The notes: generated by a model from the sequence alone, not told the origin. Shown: positions 25,056-35,038, counted from the stretch's first letter. The stretch is 64,000 bases of DNA from Acinetobacter sp. ANC 3929 (GCF_000369405.1 NZ_KB849994.1:78433-142432); one strand, 5' to 3'. Translations and numbers: made by a program.

Positions 25056-25403
25056 ATGCCGAAATATACATATCAGGGTGAAATGGGCCGCGTTTCTGCA
25101 CGTACTGCAACGGGTCCTGTTATGCTGCCGAAAGGCGTAGAAGTAGAAATTACAGATGATCAGCATGAGGCTTTAGCCAATCATCCTGCATTCACTGCCT
25201 TAGAAAAATCAGGTGAATTGACTGTCACGGATGTTAAAAAGGCGAAGTCTGGGTCTAAAACTGGTGCTGCTGCAGAAGCGGCTAAGGCTGCTGAAGATGC
25301 CAAAATTGCCGAAATCAAAGCCAAGCTAACCGAGCTCAATGTCGAATTTGGTGAAGATGAATCACTTAAAGATCTGCAGGCTAAATTAGCACAAGCCAAA
25401 TAA
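25056..25403 (+). CDS. Head-completion-region protein with SAP/HeH-like tail
   Basis: A 115-aa protein (starts MPKYTYQGEMGRVSART). ATG 25050 is in frame but only 2 bases from GGAG; ATG 25056 gives an 8-base gap, so it is preferred. The N-terminal half is beta-rich; an Ala/Lys-rich linker leads to a C-terminal helix pair (IKAKLTELNVEF, then SLKDLQAKLAQ) like a HeH/SAP DNA-binding motif. Probably a head-tail interface protein, by position. Confidence 0.6.
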   Translation: MPKYTYQGEMGRVSARTATGPVMLPKGVEVEITDDQHEALANHPAFTALEKSGELTVTDVKKAKSGSKTGAAAEAAKAAEDAKIAEIKAKLTELNVEFGEDESLKDLQAKLAQAK

Positions 25404-25415
25404 TGGTGAATTTGC

Positions 25416-25901
25416 ATGAAAGTAAAAGCTAGCATCGTGCAAAAGGGTAATTGGTTTTTTAACAAACTCGTTTCTCAAGCCACCAAGCTAACTGGCCATG
25501 CGGAAGTTGGTGTGTTTGGGGGAAAGCCACATATCACTGATTTGAAACAAGGCGGGAAGCGTTCAATTGATATGCCAGATCTTGCCGCGATTCATGAATA
25601 CGGCGCACCTGGTCGAAACATCCCTGAACGCTCTTTCTTTCGTGCAAGTCTGCAACTGAACCAAAGCAAATATGGTCAGTACCTCATGGGGCAAATCAAG
25701 CCAATGCTTTTAGGTAAAAGCACCATGGCTGCAACTTGGCAGTTTCTTGGACAAGAGGCGCAAGCTGATGTTCAAACTTACATGATTAATGGAAAGTTTG
25801 TTCCCCTGAAGCCTAAAACAATTAAGCGCAAAGGTAGTAGCAAGCCTTTAATTGATACTGGCCAACTTCGTCAAAGAGTCAGTTATAGAGTGGTGAAATA
25901 A
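25416..25901 (+). CDS. Tail completion/virion morphogenesis protein
   Basis: A 161-aa protein with the block AAIHEYGAPGRNIPERSFFR and the C-terminal LIDTGQLRQRVSYRV, which are typical of HK97 gp10 / virion morphogenesis-type proteins that connect or complete the tail. It is between the major capsid and DUF1320 genes, in the standard order. The basic N-terminus has no signal peptide. Confidence 0.7.
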   Translation: MKVKASIVQKGNWFFNKLVSQATKLTGHAEVGVFGGKPHITDLKQGGKRSIDMPDLAAIHEYGAPGRNIPERSFFRASLQLNQSKYGQYLMGQIKPMLLGKSTMAATWQFLGQEAQADVQTYMINGKFVPLKPKTIKRKGSSKPLIDTGQLRQRVSYRVVK

Positions 25902-26288
25902 ATGGGCTATTTATCCCGTGATGAACTTATTGAGCGTTTTGGTGAACTAGAGATAGTTAAGCTAGAACGCAATATTGCACGTACTGATGGTGAGCATCCA
26001 CCAACATCAGTTAAAGCAATTTCTGATGCTGAAGAAATGGTAAATGGCTTTATAGCTGTTAGATACCCATTGCCACTACCAGTGACAACAGAGCCTGTGA
26101 AACGTGCTGTTGCAGTGATTTCACGTTATTTCTTGTACAAGGACAAACCAACTGAGATTGTGCGGCAGGATTATGAGGACATCATCAGTTGGCTTAAGCA
26201 AATTTCTGCAGGTAAAGCAGTTCTGATTTTCCCTGTTGCTGATGATCAGCCGGAGCGGATTATCGGGACAGGCATATTCGTGGTGTAA
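25902..26288 (+). CDS. DUF1320-type head-tail adaptor
   Basis: A 128-aa protein matching DUF1320 (Mu gp36-like) by its N-terminal YLSRDELIERFGE and length. These proteins sit at the head-tail connector. It begins directly after the upstream stop codon and is followed by the Gp37-like gene, the same order as in Mu-type structural modules. Confidence 0.72.
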   Translation: MGYLSRDELIERFGELEIVKLERNIARTDGEHPPTSVKAISDAEEMVNGFIAVRYPLPLPVTTEPVKRAVAVISRYFLYKDKPTEIVRQDYEDIISWLKQISAGKAVLIFPVADDQPERIIGTGIFVV

Positions 26289-26290
26289 GT

Positions 26291-26734
26291 ATGACAGCTA
26301 TCAAAGACTATTTCGCAGTTGAGCCTATTTTGGTTGAGCAGATCAAAACTGGTATGCCTGAACTATTGGAGGTGAATACTCCGTTTACGATAGAAGCAAT
26401 GCTTGAGAGTTCGAATAATGCGCCGTCAGTCAGTGTGATTTATTTTGATGATCGAGTTAGTGAGACTGTAAGTAACGGTAGTTCTTCAACCATATTTCAA
26501 CAGTGGCTTGTTGTTTTATGCGTGCGTGATGCAGGTGCCCAATTGCAAAACACAAACAGTCTCCGAAAAGAGGCAGATCCATTCATTCGAAAACTATTAG
26601 ACACATTGCAAGGCTTCAATCCTCAAATACCTGGTTATCGTATGTTCAAGCGTGCAAATTCACCTGTGCGTATTGGCAATTCGCCAGGCTTTGCATTTTT
26701 CCCTTTTATGTTTGAAATCCAAGCTTACACATGA
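26291..26734 (+). CDS. Gp37-like tail terminator protein
   Basis: A 147-aa protein resembling the Gp37 family that follows DUF1320 in many phages and is probably the tail terminator. It has the pattern of a beta-rich core with a hydrophobic C-terminal strand (FAFFPFMFEIQAYT). It is 2 bp after the DUF1320 gene. Function by family and position. Confidence 0.62.
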   Translation: MTAIKDYFAVEPILVEQIKTGMPELLEVNTPFTIEAMLESSNNAPSVSVIYFDDRVSETVSNGSSSTIFQQWLVVLCVRDAGAQLQNTNSLRKEADPFIRKLLDTLQGFNPQIPGYRMFKRANSPVRIGNSPGFAFFPFMFEIQAYT

Positions 26735-26741
26735 GGTTTAC

Positions 26742-26939
26742 ATGGACAAGCAATACAAAGCTTTAAAACCCGTTGGCCGTTGGGCCATCGGGGAAACTAT
26801 CGGTGCTTTGCCACAATTGCAAATCATCCAACTTCTAAAAGATGGTGCGATTGAAGAGATTAAGGAGATTGAAATTCCTGAATCCGAAATTAAGCCAACA
26901 CAAAAGAAAGTAAATTCAGGAGAGAAGACAAATGGCTGA
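26742..26939 (+). CDS. Small hypothetical tail-region protein
   Basis: A 65-aa protein beginning MDKQYKALKPVGRWAIGE. The frame is open upstream, but ATG 26742 has GAGG 5 bases before it. It is charged and helical toward the C-terminus. It overlaps the tail tube gene by 8 bp. Unknown function; similar small genes precede tail tube genes in related phages. Confidence 0.6.
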   Translation: MDKQYKALKPVGRWAIGETIGALPQLQIIQLLKDGAIEEIKEIEIPESEIKPTQKKVNSGEKTNG

Positions 26940-27666
26940 TAGAACTTTATCGTTACAAGGTGAATTGTGCCTTGCAAAAATTGTAAGTGGTGTGGCGGGA
27001 GCATTACTTCCTATCGGTAATATGCCCACCTTAAAGCTCAATATCACAACCGATCAAGTTGATCATTATGATAGTCGTTATGGCTTTCGTGCTAAGGATG
27101 AAACGCTATACAAGCAAACAGGCGTAGGTGTTGAAGGGGATCTTGATACGATCAACGAAACCAACTTGGCTATTGTGATGAGTGGTAAAAGTATTGAAAT
27201 TGCATCACAAACTATTACCGATGTTTCATTGGGTACTGTAACCACCAACGCTATGATTGATTTAGGTCATCGCAATTTAACTGGTGTAACTTTTAAAGAT
27301 GGTTCAGACGCTGCAATTGATGCAAGTAAGTATGTACTTGATGCAGCTTTTGGTACTGTAAAATTTATTGAGTCAATCACTGGTGCTGTGAAGTGGTCTG
27401 GTACTGCAGCTGCAAAAACACGTACAACCATTGCTAATAATATTGGAACTGAGTACAAAGCTTTGTTCAAAGGGATTGATACTCTTAGTGGTGATAAAGT
27501 CGTGGTTGTTCTTCACCGTCTAACTCTTTCACCAGAGACAGAATTTGAGCTCGTCAATGAAGAATTTAATACATTCTCCATTACAGGTGAATGTAAAGCT
27601 GACAACAGTAAGGCCAATGACGCTGAATTAAGTGTTTGGGGCCATATTGAGCGTTTTTCAGTTTAA
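26932..27666 (+). CDS. Major tail tube protein
   Basis: A 244-aa beta-rich protein in the tail tube position, between the terminator-type connector genes and the tape measure. It has the repeated strand pattern of phage tail tube subunits (LVNEEFNTFSITGE near the end). It assembles as hexameric rings forming the tube through which DNA passes. It is followed by a strong terminator-like hairpin. Called mainly by position, size and composition. Confidence 0.7.
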   Translation: MADRTLSLQGELCLAKIVSGVAGALLPIGNMPTLKLNITTDQVDHYDSRYGFRAKDETLYKQTGVGVEGDLDTINETNLAIVMSGKSIEIASQTITDVSLGTVTTNAMIDLGHRNLTGVTFKDGSDAAIDASKYVLDAAFGTVKFIESITGAVKWSGTAAAKTRTTIANNIGTEYKALFKGIDTLSGDKVVVVLHRLTLSPETEFELVNEEFNTFSITGECKADNSKANDAELSVWGHIERFSV

Positions 27667-27678
27667 GTAAGCAACTAC

Positions 27679-27714
27679 AGGCACAGGGGCGCATATGCGT
27701 CTTTTTTTGTGCCT
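27679..27714 (+). terminator. Terminator after tail tube gene
   Basis: Inner GCGCATATGCGT palindrome followed by seven T's, enclosed by AGGCACA/TGTGCCT. It may reduce transcription after the abundant tail tube gene. Confidence 0.65.
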
Positions 27715-27735
27715 GTACCTTTTAGGATTTTTTCT

Positions 27736-28311
27736 ATGAATGACTTTTTTTTAGCAAACAATGAATCTTTACTACACACATTCATTGATCAGAAAATTGA
27801 AGTAAAACAGATCCAAGTTAAAAACTTAGATCGTTTTGCACAATATGCAAATAATATAAAAGATGGATTAAAAAGTTATTCAATAGAAACAATCACGCCG
27901 TTAGTTGAGCCTCAAATCCTTAATATCATGGGTATGTGTTCATTGGTGACAACTATGGAGCCGAAAACATTTGAAGCGAATACGGCGCAAACCAGAGCCA
28001 TTGCAGAGCTGGTTTTAAAGATCATCCAAGTTAATGATGCATTTTTTAAAAAGCCTGAACGAAATCGAAAAACTAAAGGTAATGCTGTAAGTATAGAGGC
28101 ATCATGGTTTGATTCATTTGGATTTCTAGTGGAGCATGGCCATTCAGAAACAGATATTTATAATATGTCTTATGGGGCATTCTTAGAATATATAAAATCT
28201 GCACAGCGCAGAGATAACCTGAAGCTTAAATCTATTGCTATCGCAACCAGGGTTGCAAACAATGCAAAGCAAAATGGATTTGAAAAATACATCAATTCAT
28301 TAGGTGAATAA
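27736..28311 (+). CDS. Probable tail assembly chaperone
   Basis: A 191-aa protein between the tail tube and tape measure genes, where tail assembly chaperones (lambda gpG/gpGT-like) are found. An upstream in-frame GTG (27709) overlaps the terminator; ATG 27736 has AGGA 8 bases upstream. The C-terminal region (YGAFLEYIKSAQRRDN) resembles the second part of chaperone fusions. I saw no obvious slippery frameshift site. Confidence 0.55.
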   Translation: MNDFFLANNESLLHTFIDQKIEVKQIQVKNLDRFAQYANNIKDGLKSYSIETITPLVEPQILNIMGMCSLVTTMEPKTFEANTAQTRAIAELVLKIIQVNDAFFKKPERNRKTKGNAVSIEASWFDSFGFLVEHGHSETDIYNMSYGAFLEYIKSAQRRDNLKLKSIAIATRVANNAKQNGFEKYINSLGE

Positions 28312-28378
28312 CTTTTGAATGACACTATTTATTTCATTTGATAGATTAATCTCACAAATAAATTAAATGGTTTTGATT

Positions 28379-29014
28379 ATGGGTATTAAATATTGCCAGT
28401 CGTGCAAAAAACCAATGAAATCCTCAGATTCAGAATGTAGAACTTGCGGTGAAAAATACAAGGGGTCATTTTTTTTACCAATTGCGATAATAATTGCATT
28501 GGTAGTTTTACTTGTTGGCTATGGCTGGTGGTCTTATGAACAAAAGCAGATAGAAGAAGAAAATGTCCTGAAAGCAAAGATTTCGGCATATACAATTGAA
28601 CTTGGGAAACTTGATATTCCTAATAATGACGCTCAATTCATTGCAACATTGAGATATGCAGAAATTAAGGATTTGAAGAAAAGCGATTTTTCCACTTTAA
28701 AAACACAGGTGAGAGCTTTTGAGGATCAGCAGAAGCTAACAAATAATGTTATGCGATTAGCATTAGCTCAACCTATATCAGAACTTCAAAAAATCAAACG
28801 AGAAGTTGATCAAGAAAAATATAGTGCATGTTTAGAGGCAGGAAGAATGCTTTATAGTTTGTCCATGGGGGCATTTATTGAGGGTATGCTAACTTTCTTA
28901 TCTAACGATAAGGGTGCAGATGATAAAATTACTTATTTATTCACCAAAAGTATAGTTCAAGGAAAAGAAGCCAACAAAGTGATTAATGAGTGTGAATCCA
29001 GAATTCCAAACTGA
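28379..29014 (+). CDS. Zinc-ribbon membrane protein (moron candidate)
   Basis: About 211 aa. Two CxxC pairs at the N-terminus (YCQSCKK and CRTCGEK) form a zinc-ribbon, then a hydrophobic segment at about residues 30-50 (FLPIAIIIALVVLLVGYGWW) anchors it, and the rest is helical with an ExxN pattern. It interrupts the tail genes between chaperone and tape measure, with its own terminator and a 67-bp upstream gap. This fits a lysogenic conversion (moron) gene. ATG 28367 is an alternative start. Function unknown. Confidence 0.65.
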   Translation: MGIKYCQSCKKPMKSSDSECRTCGEKYKGSFFLPIAIIIALVVLLVGYGWWSYEQKQIEEENVLKAKISAYTIELGKLDIPNNDAQFIATLRYAEIKDLKKSDFSTLKTQVRAFEDQQKLTNNVMRLALAQPISELQKIKREVDQEKYSACLEAGRMLYSLSMGAFIEGMLTFLSNDKGADDKITYLFTKSIVQGKEANKVINECESRIPN

Positions 29015-29030
29015 GTTAATAAACGTTTTA

Positions 29031-29059
29031 AAAAAACCGACTTTATAGGTCGGTTTTTT
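29031..29059 (+). terminator. Terminator after the zinc-ribbon gene
   Basis: AAACCGAC (29034-29041), loop, GTCGGTTT (29049-29056) and a T run. It gives the preceding gene a self-contained unit within the tail operon. Confidence 0.75.
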
Positions 29060-29081
29060 ATTGCCCATAAAAGAGGAATAT

Positions 29082-32000
29082 ATGTCTGATTTAGTTTTTA
29101 AACTATTACTTGATGCTGATGTTAAAGATTACATCTCGAATGTTGATCGATCAGGCACAACAACCAAAGCAATTTTTGATGCTATTCAAAAAGAAGCTGA
29201 AAAATTAAAAGGTACAACAGAAGAAACATCTAAACAGCTTGGCGAGATAATTCCTAAGGGCACAAAAGAATTAGCTGATGCACTTACTGTATCACTCACC
29301 AAGGCTACTGGAATAATTGAAAATTCAGGAACTGAAGCCAGTAAAGTGGCTAAAAACTTTACTGATCTCGGTGTAAAGTCAAACAGAGCATTAGAACAAT
29401 TAAAGCTAGATTTAACGCAATCGAAGCAAAAGTTATCAGAATTATCAGCTACTGATGCGAATCCTAAAAGTATAGCAATTGCTCAAAAATCTGTAGATCA
29501 ACTTGAAAAAGAAGTGATGCAGGCGGATGCGGCTTTTAATAAATTTGAAGGTGCCGTATTAAATGCGAATAAAGAGTTAAAAAATTCTGAACCAGCAGCT
29601 CTTACAGCTCAGAAGGGTATCAATGGTTTAAAAACCAGTTACACATTACTTGCAACGGCGGTTGCTGCAGTCGGTATTGGAGTTGGTGTAAAGGATTTAA
29701 TCCAAACAGCCGACTCATATACAAACTTATCTGCACGTATAAAAATCGCCGTTGGTGATACTGGAAATTTTGAAAGCGCAATGTCTGGCGTTCACCAAAC
29801 AGCACTTTTAACAAATGCCAACTTGGAGTCAACAGCGGGGCTTTTTACACAAATAACCTATGTCGGAAAAGAAATGGGCCTTGCTCAAGAGCAAGTCCTA
29901 GGTTTGACCAAAACGATTACCCAGGCAGTACAAACAGGTGGAGGCTCTGCGCAGGCAGCAGACGCTGCTATTACACAGTTGATTCAGAGTTTAAATTCAG
30001 GACGGCTTTCTGGTGAGGAGTTCAATAGTGTAAGTGAGCAAGCCCCAGTAATTATGCGGGCTTTAGCTAAGGAGCTTGGTGTTACAACTGGTGAATTACG
30101 TAAGATGGCCGAAAATGGTGATCTAACATCCAAGGTTGTAATACGTGCATTGCAAAACCAATCTCAAGCTATTGATGAAGAATATAAAAAACTACCAATT
30201 ACGGTAGAAAAAGCCTTGCAGACTATCCAGACTCAATGGCAAATAACAATTGGTGAAATTAATAAGGGTACTGGTACAACAGAAACAATTGCTAAAGGCT
30301 TATTGGTAATAGCGGAAAATCTGAAGATTGTTAAAACTTTCTTTGATGATATTGCGTTAGGTCTCAGTTACTTTAGTGAGCGATTTGCAGATATAGATCC
30401 AAGCACTATTAATGCAATCAGAGATACACTTTCTGACCTTTATCGGAATCTAAAGCAAGGTGCGAAAGATTTAATAGATTTTAGTGAGACTGTATTTAGT
30501 GCTTTTAGTAGTGCTTTAGATGCAGTATCTCCATTATTTGCAGCTTTATTAAGTGGTCAAGAAGATGTTAATGGACTGACTACAGCATTTAATGTCTTGA
30601 GAATGGGGCTAGCAGCAGTTAGTGATCTTGGTACAGGGCTTAATGTTGGATTAAAACTTGTATTGGCATCAATTCAATTTTTATCTGCTGGTATCTATGA
30701 TTTAAGTGCATCAATTTTACAGCATATTCCTTTTATGGGGGCTTTAGCAGATCAGGCTGAAAAAACATCGGCAAGACTATTTGCTCAGGCTGAAAAGAAT
30801 GCTCAACAAGCTGTGAAACTGTCAGAGGAACATAAATGGGCTGTGATAGAGACCTACAATGATATAGGTAAAACACAGTTACAGAAGGATCAAGAGGCGA
30901 TAGCTAGTTCCAAGGCAAAACTTGAAGAACTGCTTAAAGATCAAAAAACTGAGGTCGAAGGCAAGAAAGTAAGCGAAGAGGAAAAGTTACGCGCCGTTCA
31001 AACGTATGCTGAAGCTGCGATAAAAGCTAATGGCGGTGTCATGGATGGCACCATGCAAGCCGATCTAATGACTAAGGGTTATATAGTCACATTGGATGAA
31101 GCTGGCAAAGTCGCTGTACAAGCATGGGATGCATCAGGTAAGGCAGCCAAGGAAGCAGCTGAGGCATCTAAGTTATCTATTGAGAAGGCTAAGCAAGCTG
31201 ATGATGAATACACTGCATTTTTAAAAGAAAGTGCTATTCAGCGTGTGCAACTACAGAAACAGGTTGAGGAAGCTAAACGCACAGGCGATCTTAATGCCTT
31301 GAAGTCAGCACAGGATTCCTTGACGGCGATTGATGCCAAAGAAAAGGAACTGGCCGCAGTTAGAAAACAGCGAGCAATTGAAGCTCAGCAAGATGCTGGT
31401 GGATATGGCAAGGCAATTGAAAATGCAGCAAAACAAGGTGCATTGGCCTTAGGTGTTGATCTTGATGCGGCACTCAATAAAGTTTCGAGAGGCTTTAAGG
31501 AAAAGCAGGATCAAGTGAATGATCTTGCTGCAGGTGTTCAGAGACTAGGTGCAACGGGTGAACAAGCCGCGGGTATTATTTATGATGCTTGGACAAAATG
31601 GTTGGAAACAGCCAAGAGCCAAGCTGAAATTGATGCAGCGAAAGCCAAACTACTTGAGTTTGAAAAGCAGGGTGTTTTTTCTACAAAGCAAGTTGAAATG
31701 GGCATGTTGGCCATTAAACAAGTTACTGAGAAATTACCTAATGATCTTGATGAAGTAGGGAAGGCTTTCGATCGCCTAGGCATTAAAACCAAGGAGCAAT
31801 TAAAACTTGCAGCAGAATCGGCAATTGCAGATTTCAATACAATTAAGGCAAGTGGTCAGGCAACATCAGAGGGCCTGAAACAAGCCTATGAACGAGTGAT
31901 GCAAGCTGCTGCCGCATCAGGTGATCAAGCTGTTATTTCAAATGCTAAAGCCCAGGGCGCATCTGTTGGTTTACAGGCTCAGATTGATGCAACAGGTAAA

Positions 32001-32672
32001 TCATCTGTTCAATCAACTCAAGAGATTGTAGATGGCCTTTACAATGTGGGTGAAACTGCACGAGGATCTGCTGCGCAAGGTTTTCGAGAGCTAGGCCGTG
32101 TTGCCCGCGAAGAAGCAAAAAGCACAGCAGATGAATGGGTTGATTCTATGGCTAAAGTTGATGCTGCACGGAAAGCGCAGGCAGCATCATCAGCAAAAGG
32201 TATGGGTCAAGCCATGGATGATATGAATGCCAAGGCGAAGGACTACGAGCAGCGTTTAATTGCCGCTGGAATGGACTCAGGACAAGCCAAAAGCAAAGCA
32301 GACAAGGCTCTACAAGCAATGTTGTTTGCATATCGCCAAGCACTCACACCAGGTTCTGTTACGGATCACAGCACACCACTTTTAAAAGAGATGGAAGACA
32401 CGCTGAAGTACTGGGAGGGTAAGAAATCTGGATCTAGTGGTAGTTCGGTTTCAGTTGGTGGTAAATCACCTGCAGTGAAAGTACCAAACATTCAAGCGCC
32501 GTCTATTGAGTCACCAAAGGTGCCAAGTTCATCTGATTTAGGCAATCCAAAAACTCAAGTTTATCGCTTTGAATTCGGTGGGAAAGTAGTTGAATTAACT
32601 GGCGATCCATCGCAGCAAGACTTGGTTAATGACTTTTTTACTCAATTGGAACAAGCCAAAAAGAGGACATAA
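29082..32672 (+). CDS. Tape measure protein
   Basis: The longest gene in the prophage, 1196 aa: the tail length-determining rod protein. A tape-measure N-terminal domain is visible at about residues 320-360 (SGRLSGEEFNSVSEQAP, then AENGDLTSKVV). Hydrophobic helical segments follow near the middle, and the C-terminal half is Ala/Gln/Lys-rich coiled coil. ATG 29082 has GAGG 6 bases upstream; the frame opens at 29061. It is followed by minor tail genes. Confidence 0.9.
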   Translation: MSDLVFKLLLDADVKDYISNVDRSGTTTKAIFDAIQKEAEKLKGTTEETSKQLGEIIPKGTKELADALTVSLTKATGIIENSGTEASKVAKNFTDLGVKSNRALEQLKLDLTQSKQKLSELSATDANPKSIAIAQKSVDQLEKEVMQADAAFNKFEGAVLNANKELKNSEPAALTAQKGINGLKTSYTLLATAVAAVGIGVGVKDLIQTADSYTNLSARIKIAVGDTGNFESAMSGVHQTALLTNANLESTAGLFTQITYVGKEMGLAQEQVLGLTKTITQAVQTGGGSAQAADAAITQLIQSLNSGRLSGEEFNSVSEQAPVIMRALAKELGVTTGELRKMAENGDLTSKVVIRALQNQSQAIDEEYKKLPITVEKALQTIQTQWQITIGEINKGTGTTETIAKGLLVIAENLKIVKTFFDDIALGLSYFSERFADIDPSTINAIRDTLSDLYRNLKQGAKDLIDFSETVFSAFSSALDAVSPLFAALLSGQEDVNGLTTAFNVLRMGLAAVSDLGTGLNVGLKLVLASIQFLSAGIYDLSASILQHIPFMGALADQAEKTSARLFAQAEKNAQQAVKLSEEHKWAVIETYNDIGKTQLQKDQEAIASSKAKLEELLKDQKTEVEGKKVSEEEKLRAVQTYAEAAIKANGGVMDGTMQADLMTKGYIVTLDEAGKVAVQAWDASGKAAKEAAEASKLSIEKAKQADDEYTAFLKESAIQRVQLQKQVEEAKRTGDLNALKSAQDSLTAIDAKEKELAAVRKQRAIEAQQDAGGYGKAIENAAKQGALALGVDLDAALNKVSRGFKEKQDQVNDLAAGVQRLGATGEQAAGIIYDAWTKWLETAKSQAEIDAAKAKLLEFEKQGVFSTKQVEMGMLAIKQVTEKLPNDLDEVGKAFDRLGIKTKEQLKLAAESAIADFNTIKASGQATSEGLKQAYERVMQAAAASGDQAVISNAKAQGASVGLQAQIDATGKSSVQSTQEIVDGLYNVGETARGSAAQGFRELGRVAREEAKSTADEWVDSMAKVDAARKAQAASSAKGMGQAMDDMNAKAKDYEQRLIAAGMDSGQAKSKADKALQAMLFAYRQALTPGSVTDHSTPLLKEMEDTLKYWEGKKSGSSGSSVSVGGKSPAVKVPNIQAPSIESPKVPSSSDLGNPKTQVYRFEFGGKVVELTGDPSQQDLVNDFFTQLEQAKKRT

Positions 32673-33094
32673 TGAGACTTAACCGAAATTTAACCAATGA
32701 AACCGTCCAATTAGAGGACGGTTTTTTATGGTCTGATGAATTTACTTGGAAGCCAATTGAACAGAATCAAGAGTACGCCGTAGACGGTACCTTGATCATT
32801 CAAGAGGGCAAGAAGAAATCAGGCCGACCTATTACATTAACCCCGCCACCTGAACAAGGTTGGGTAAAGCGCTCGGTTCTATCAATCATTAAAGATTGGT
32901 CTGCACTTCAAAATGAGCAGTTCACTCTTATTTTTGAATATCCACATGACACACGTCAATTCAATGTGATTTTCAATCATTCAGAAGGCGCTATCGAGGC
33001 AAAGCCAGTGCTTGGGTTCCCAACAGTATCTGAGGGTGATTTCTACGAAGTCACTTTAAAACTTTTAGAGGTGCCAAATGCCGGTACAAACTAA
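32672..33094 (+). CDS. Minor tail protein
   Basis: A 140-aa beta-rich protein directly after the tape measure, overlapping it by one base. Its position and size fit a distal tail/baseplate protein. A PITLTPPPEQGW segment and the C-terminal strand-rich region are compatible with a tail-tip adaptor. It overlaps the next gene by 17 bp. Confidence 0.6.
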   Translation: MRLNRNLTNETVQLEDGFLWSDEFTWKPIEQNQEYAVDGTLIIQEGKKKSGRPITLTPPPEQGWVKRSVLSIIKDWSALQNEQFTLIFEYPHDTRQFNVIFNHSEGAIEAKPVLGFPTVSEGDFYEVTLKLLEVPNAGTN

Positions 33095-35036
33095 CAATCT
33101 AATTTTATATAAGTCTGAGCGTTTAACGGACACTCCCGACGGCGGCGGTAAATACTCTGGCCAAGTTGTCGTTGATGGGGAGAGTAATAACCTTTTCCCT
33201 GATGTGTCGGAACTGGACCGAACAATGGGCCGTGTATCGATGCGAAAGGTTTACGCAGGGATCAATAACAATGATACTGAGTTATTGATGGGCTCTACAG
33301 TATTCATTTCAAAGAATCCTGATGATCCGAATGTCTCAGCACTTTTGTTCAGCACTGAGAGTCATACAGATGTTCGCTCAAGTGCAGCGAACCGGGTAGA
33401 AAGTTATCTTGCAAAAGGTGCACAAGCTGTAGGTTCTTTGTTGGATACAGCATATTCAGGCATGAAGTCACTGCAAGTGGCCATGAGCAAGAACGAATCA
33501 GAAAACAATGTCGGCGATACGATTGTTCTTGTTGTGAATGAAGGGTTACCAACTGAAATCACTCAGTATGTCCGTTTGACTGCAGTATCAACACGTGCTG
33601 CTTTCATTCGTGTGAATAATGCTGACGTTGAATATAAGATTGCGACTTATGGCTTTCAGGATCCGTTGAGCCGTGACTTTATCGGTGTATCCGCTACACA
33701 GTGGTACAACAATACAAAGCCAGCAACGACTTTAAGAAATACTGTAGTCGCTGATTCAGGCAAGTATTCAGCAAGTGTGAATTTAAATGACAATGTGAAT
33801 GTTGGCAGCTTTACTGTAGAAGCGAGTTCTATCTTTTCTCAGTTAATTCCATCTTCTCAAACTGAAACGCCGTTGTTAGATCTAAATGCTGTGAGTGAAA
33901 ACCCTGCTTTGGTGGCAGGTAATTCTGGAACAATCTCAGTTCAGTACACCACAAACGTGAATACAGCTCAAAGCCTCTATATCGGTTCAAGCGTATTACC
34001 TGGCAGTGTTTCATTTACATTGTTTGGGCAGGCTATCATTGATAACGGCGGCACATTACGCACGGCGAATGGCACCCAGATTGGAACGATTGATTATCAG
34101 ACAGGCCGCATCGTGTGGACCAATGCGATCGGAACGGGTAACGCCGTTATTACGATTACGTTTATCCCTGCATCAGCACCTGTTCAGCCATTTGAGTCAT
34201 ATGCAATTCCAGTAACACAAAACAACCAAGGTACAAACTGGACGAGTGTTTTGGTACCAATACCCGCACCTGGTGCACTTTCAATCTCGTACATGTCACA
34301 AGGTAAGTTTTACACCTTAAAAGACAATGGAACAGGGCGATTGGTTGGGGCAAGTGATTCGGTAGGTAGTGGATCTATTAACTATGCCACGGGTACATGG
34401 CTACTCACTACTGGTGCTTTGCCTGATGTTGGCACACCAATTTTGCTGCAATGGGGTAGTCCGATTACCACTTTTGCCCGTGCTAATTTACCCGTTGCAC
34501 CTGCAGCAATTCCTTTCAGTTTGCCGCCTGGCACAACTTCAGGTGTCACGGTTACATGGCTACTTGAGGGGGTATCTAAAACCGCCACAAGTAACTCACA
34601 AGGTCAGTTTGTTGGTGATGCCACGGGAAATATTAACTATGCCACTGGTGAAGGAAAATTGATTCCTAATAAATTGCCGCAGAAAGGAGCAAACTTTAAT
34701 TTCAACTTTGACCATGGCGATCCTAAGCAGCAAGTTAAATCGAATTTAACCCCTGATGGCAGTCAAAAATTAGTTTTCACAATTGGTACAGGTGTTGCGA
34801 TTCAACCTAACAGTGTTCAGCTTGAAGTGCCTGTAACTGATGAACTCTCAAACCTAGGGCAAGTTTTGTATTTAACCGATAACCCGATCAATGCGACAAC
34901 AGGCAATCTAGTTGATCCATTTGGCAACATACAAGGCACCATCACTTATGCCACTGGTTCAGTGGAAGTAACGCCTAGCTTGGATTCAACTGTTTATCAC
35001 CGTGTATACACAACCGTCAGTTATGGAGCATCATAA
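33078..35036 (+). CDS. Tail/baseplate protein with repeated GxIxYxTG modules
   Basis: A 652-aa Ser/Thr/Asn-rich beta protein. Four copies of a G-x-I-x-Y-x-T-G motif occur at DNA 34083, 34371, 34626 and 34935, spaced 85-103 codons apart, suggesting tandem beta domains. Two further copies lie in the next gene. It follows the minor tail gene and has GAGG just upstream of the ATG. Likely a tail-tip or side-tail structural protein; the specific role is not clear. Confidence 0.65.
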   Translation: MPVQTNNLILYKSERLTDTPDGGGKYSGQVVVDGESNNLFPDVSELDRTMGRVSMRKVYAGINNNDTELLMGSTVFISKNPDDPNVSALLFSTESHTDVRSSAANRVESYLAKGAQAVGSLLDTAYSGMKSLQVAMSKNESENNVGDTIVLVVNEGLPTEITQYVRLTAVSTRAAFIRVNNADVEYKIATYGFQDPLSRDFIGVSATQWYNNTKPATTLRNTVVADSGKYSASVNLNDNVNVGSFTVEASSIFSQLIPSSQTETPLLDLNAVSENPALVAGNSGTISVQYTTNVNTAQSLYIGSSVLPGSVSFTLFGQAIIDNGGTLRTANGTQIGTIDYQTGRIVWTNAIGTGNAVITITFIPASAPVQPFESYAIPVTQNNQGTNWTSVLVPIPAPGALSISYMSQGKFYTLKDNGTGRLVGASDSVGSGSINYATGTWLLTTGALPDVGTPILLQWGSPITTFARANLPVAPAAIPFSLPPGTTSGVTVTWLLEGVSKTATSNSQGQFVGDATGNINYATGEGKLIPNKLPQKGANFNFNFDHGDPKQQVKSNLTPDGSQKLVFTIGTGVAIQPNSVQLEVPVTDELSNLGQVLYLTDNPINATTGNLVDPFGNIQGTITYATGSVEVTPSLDSTVYHRVYTTVSYGAS

Positions 35037-35038
35037 TT

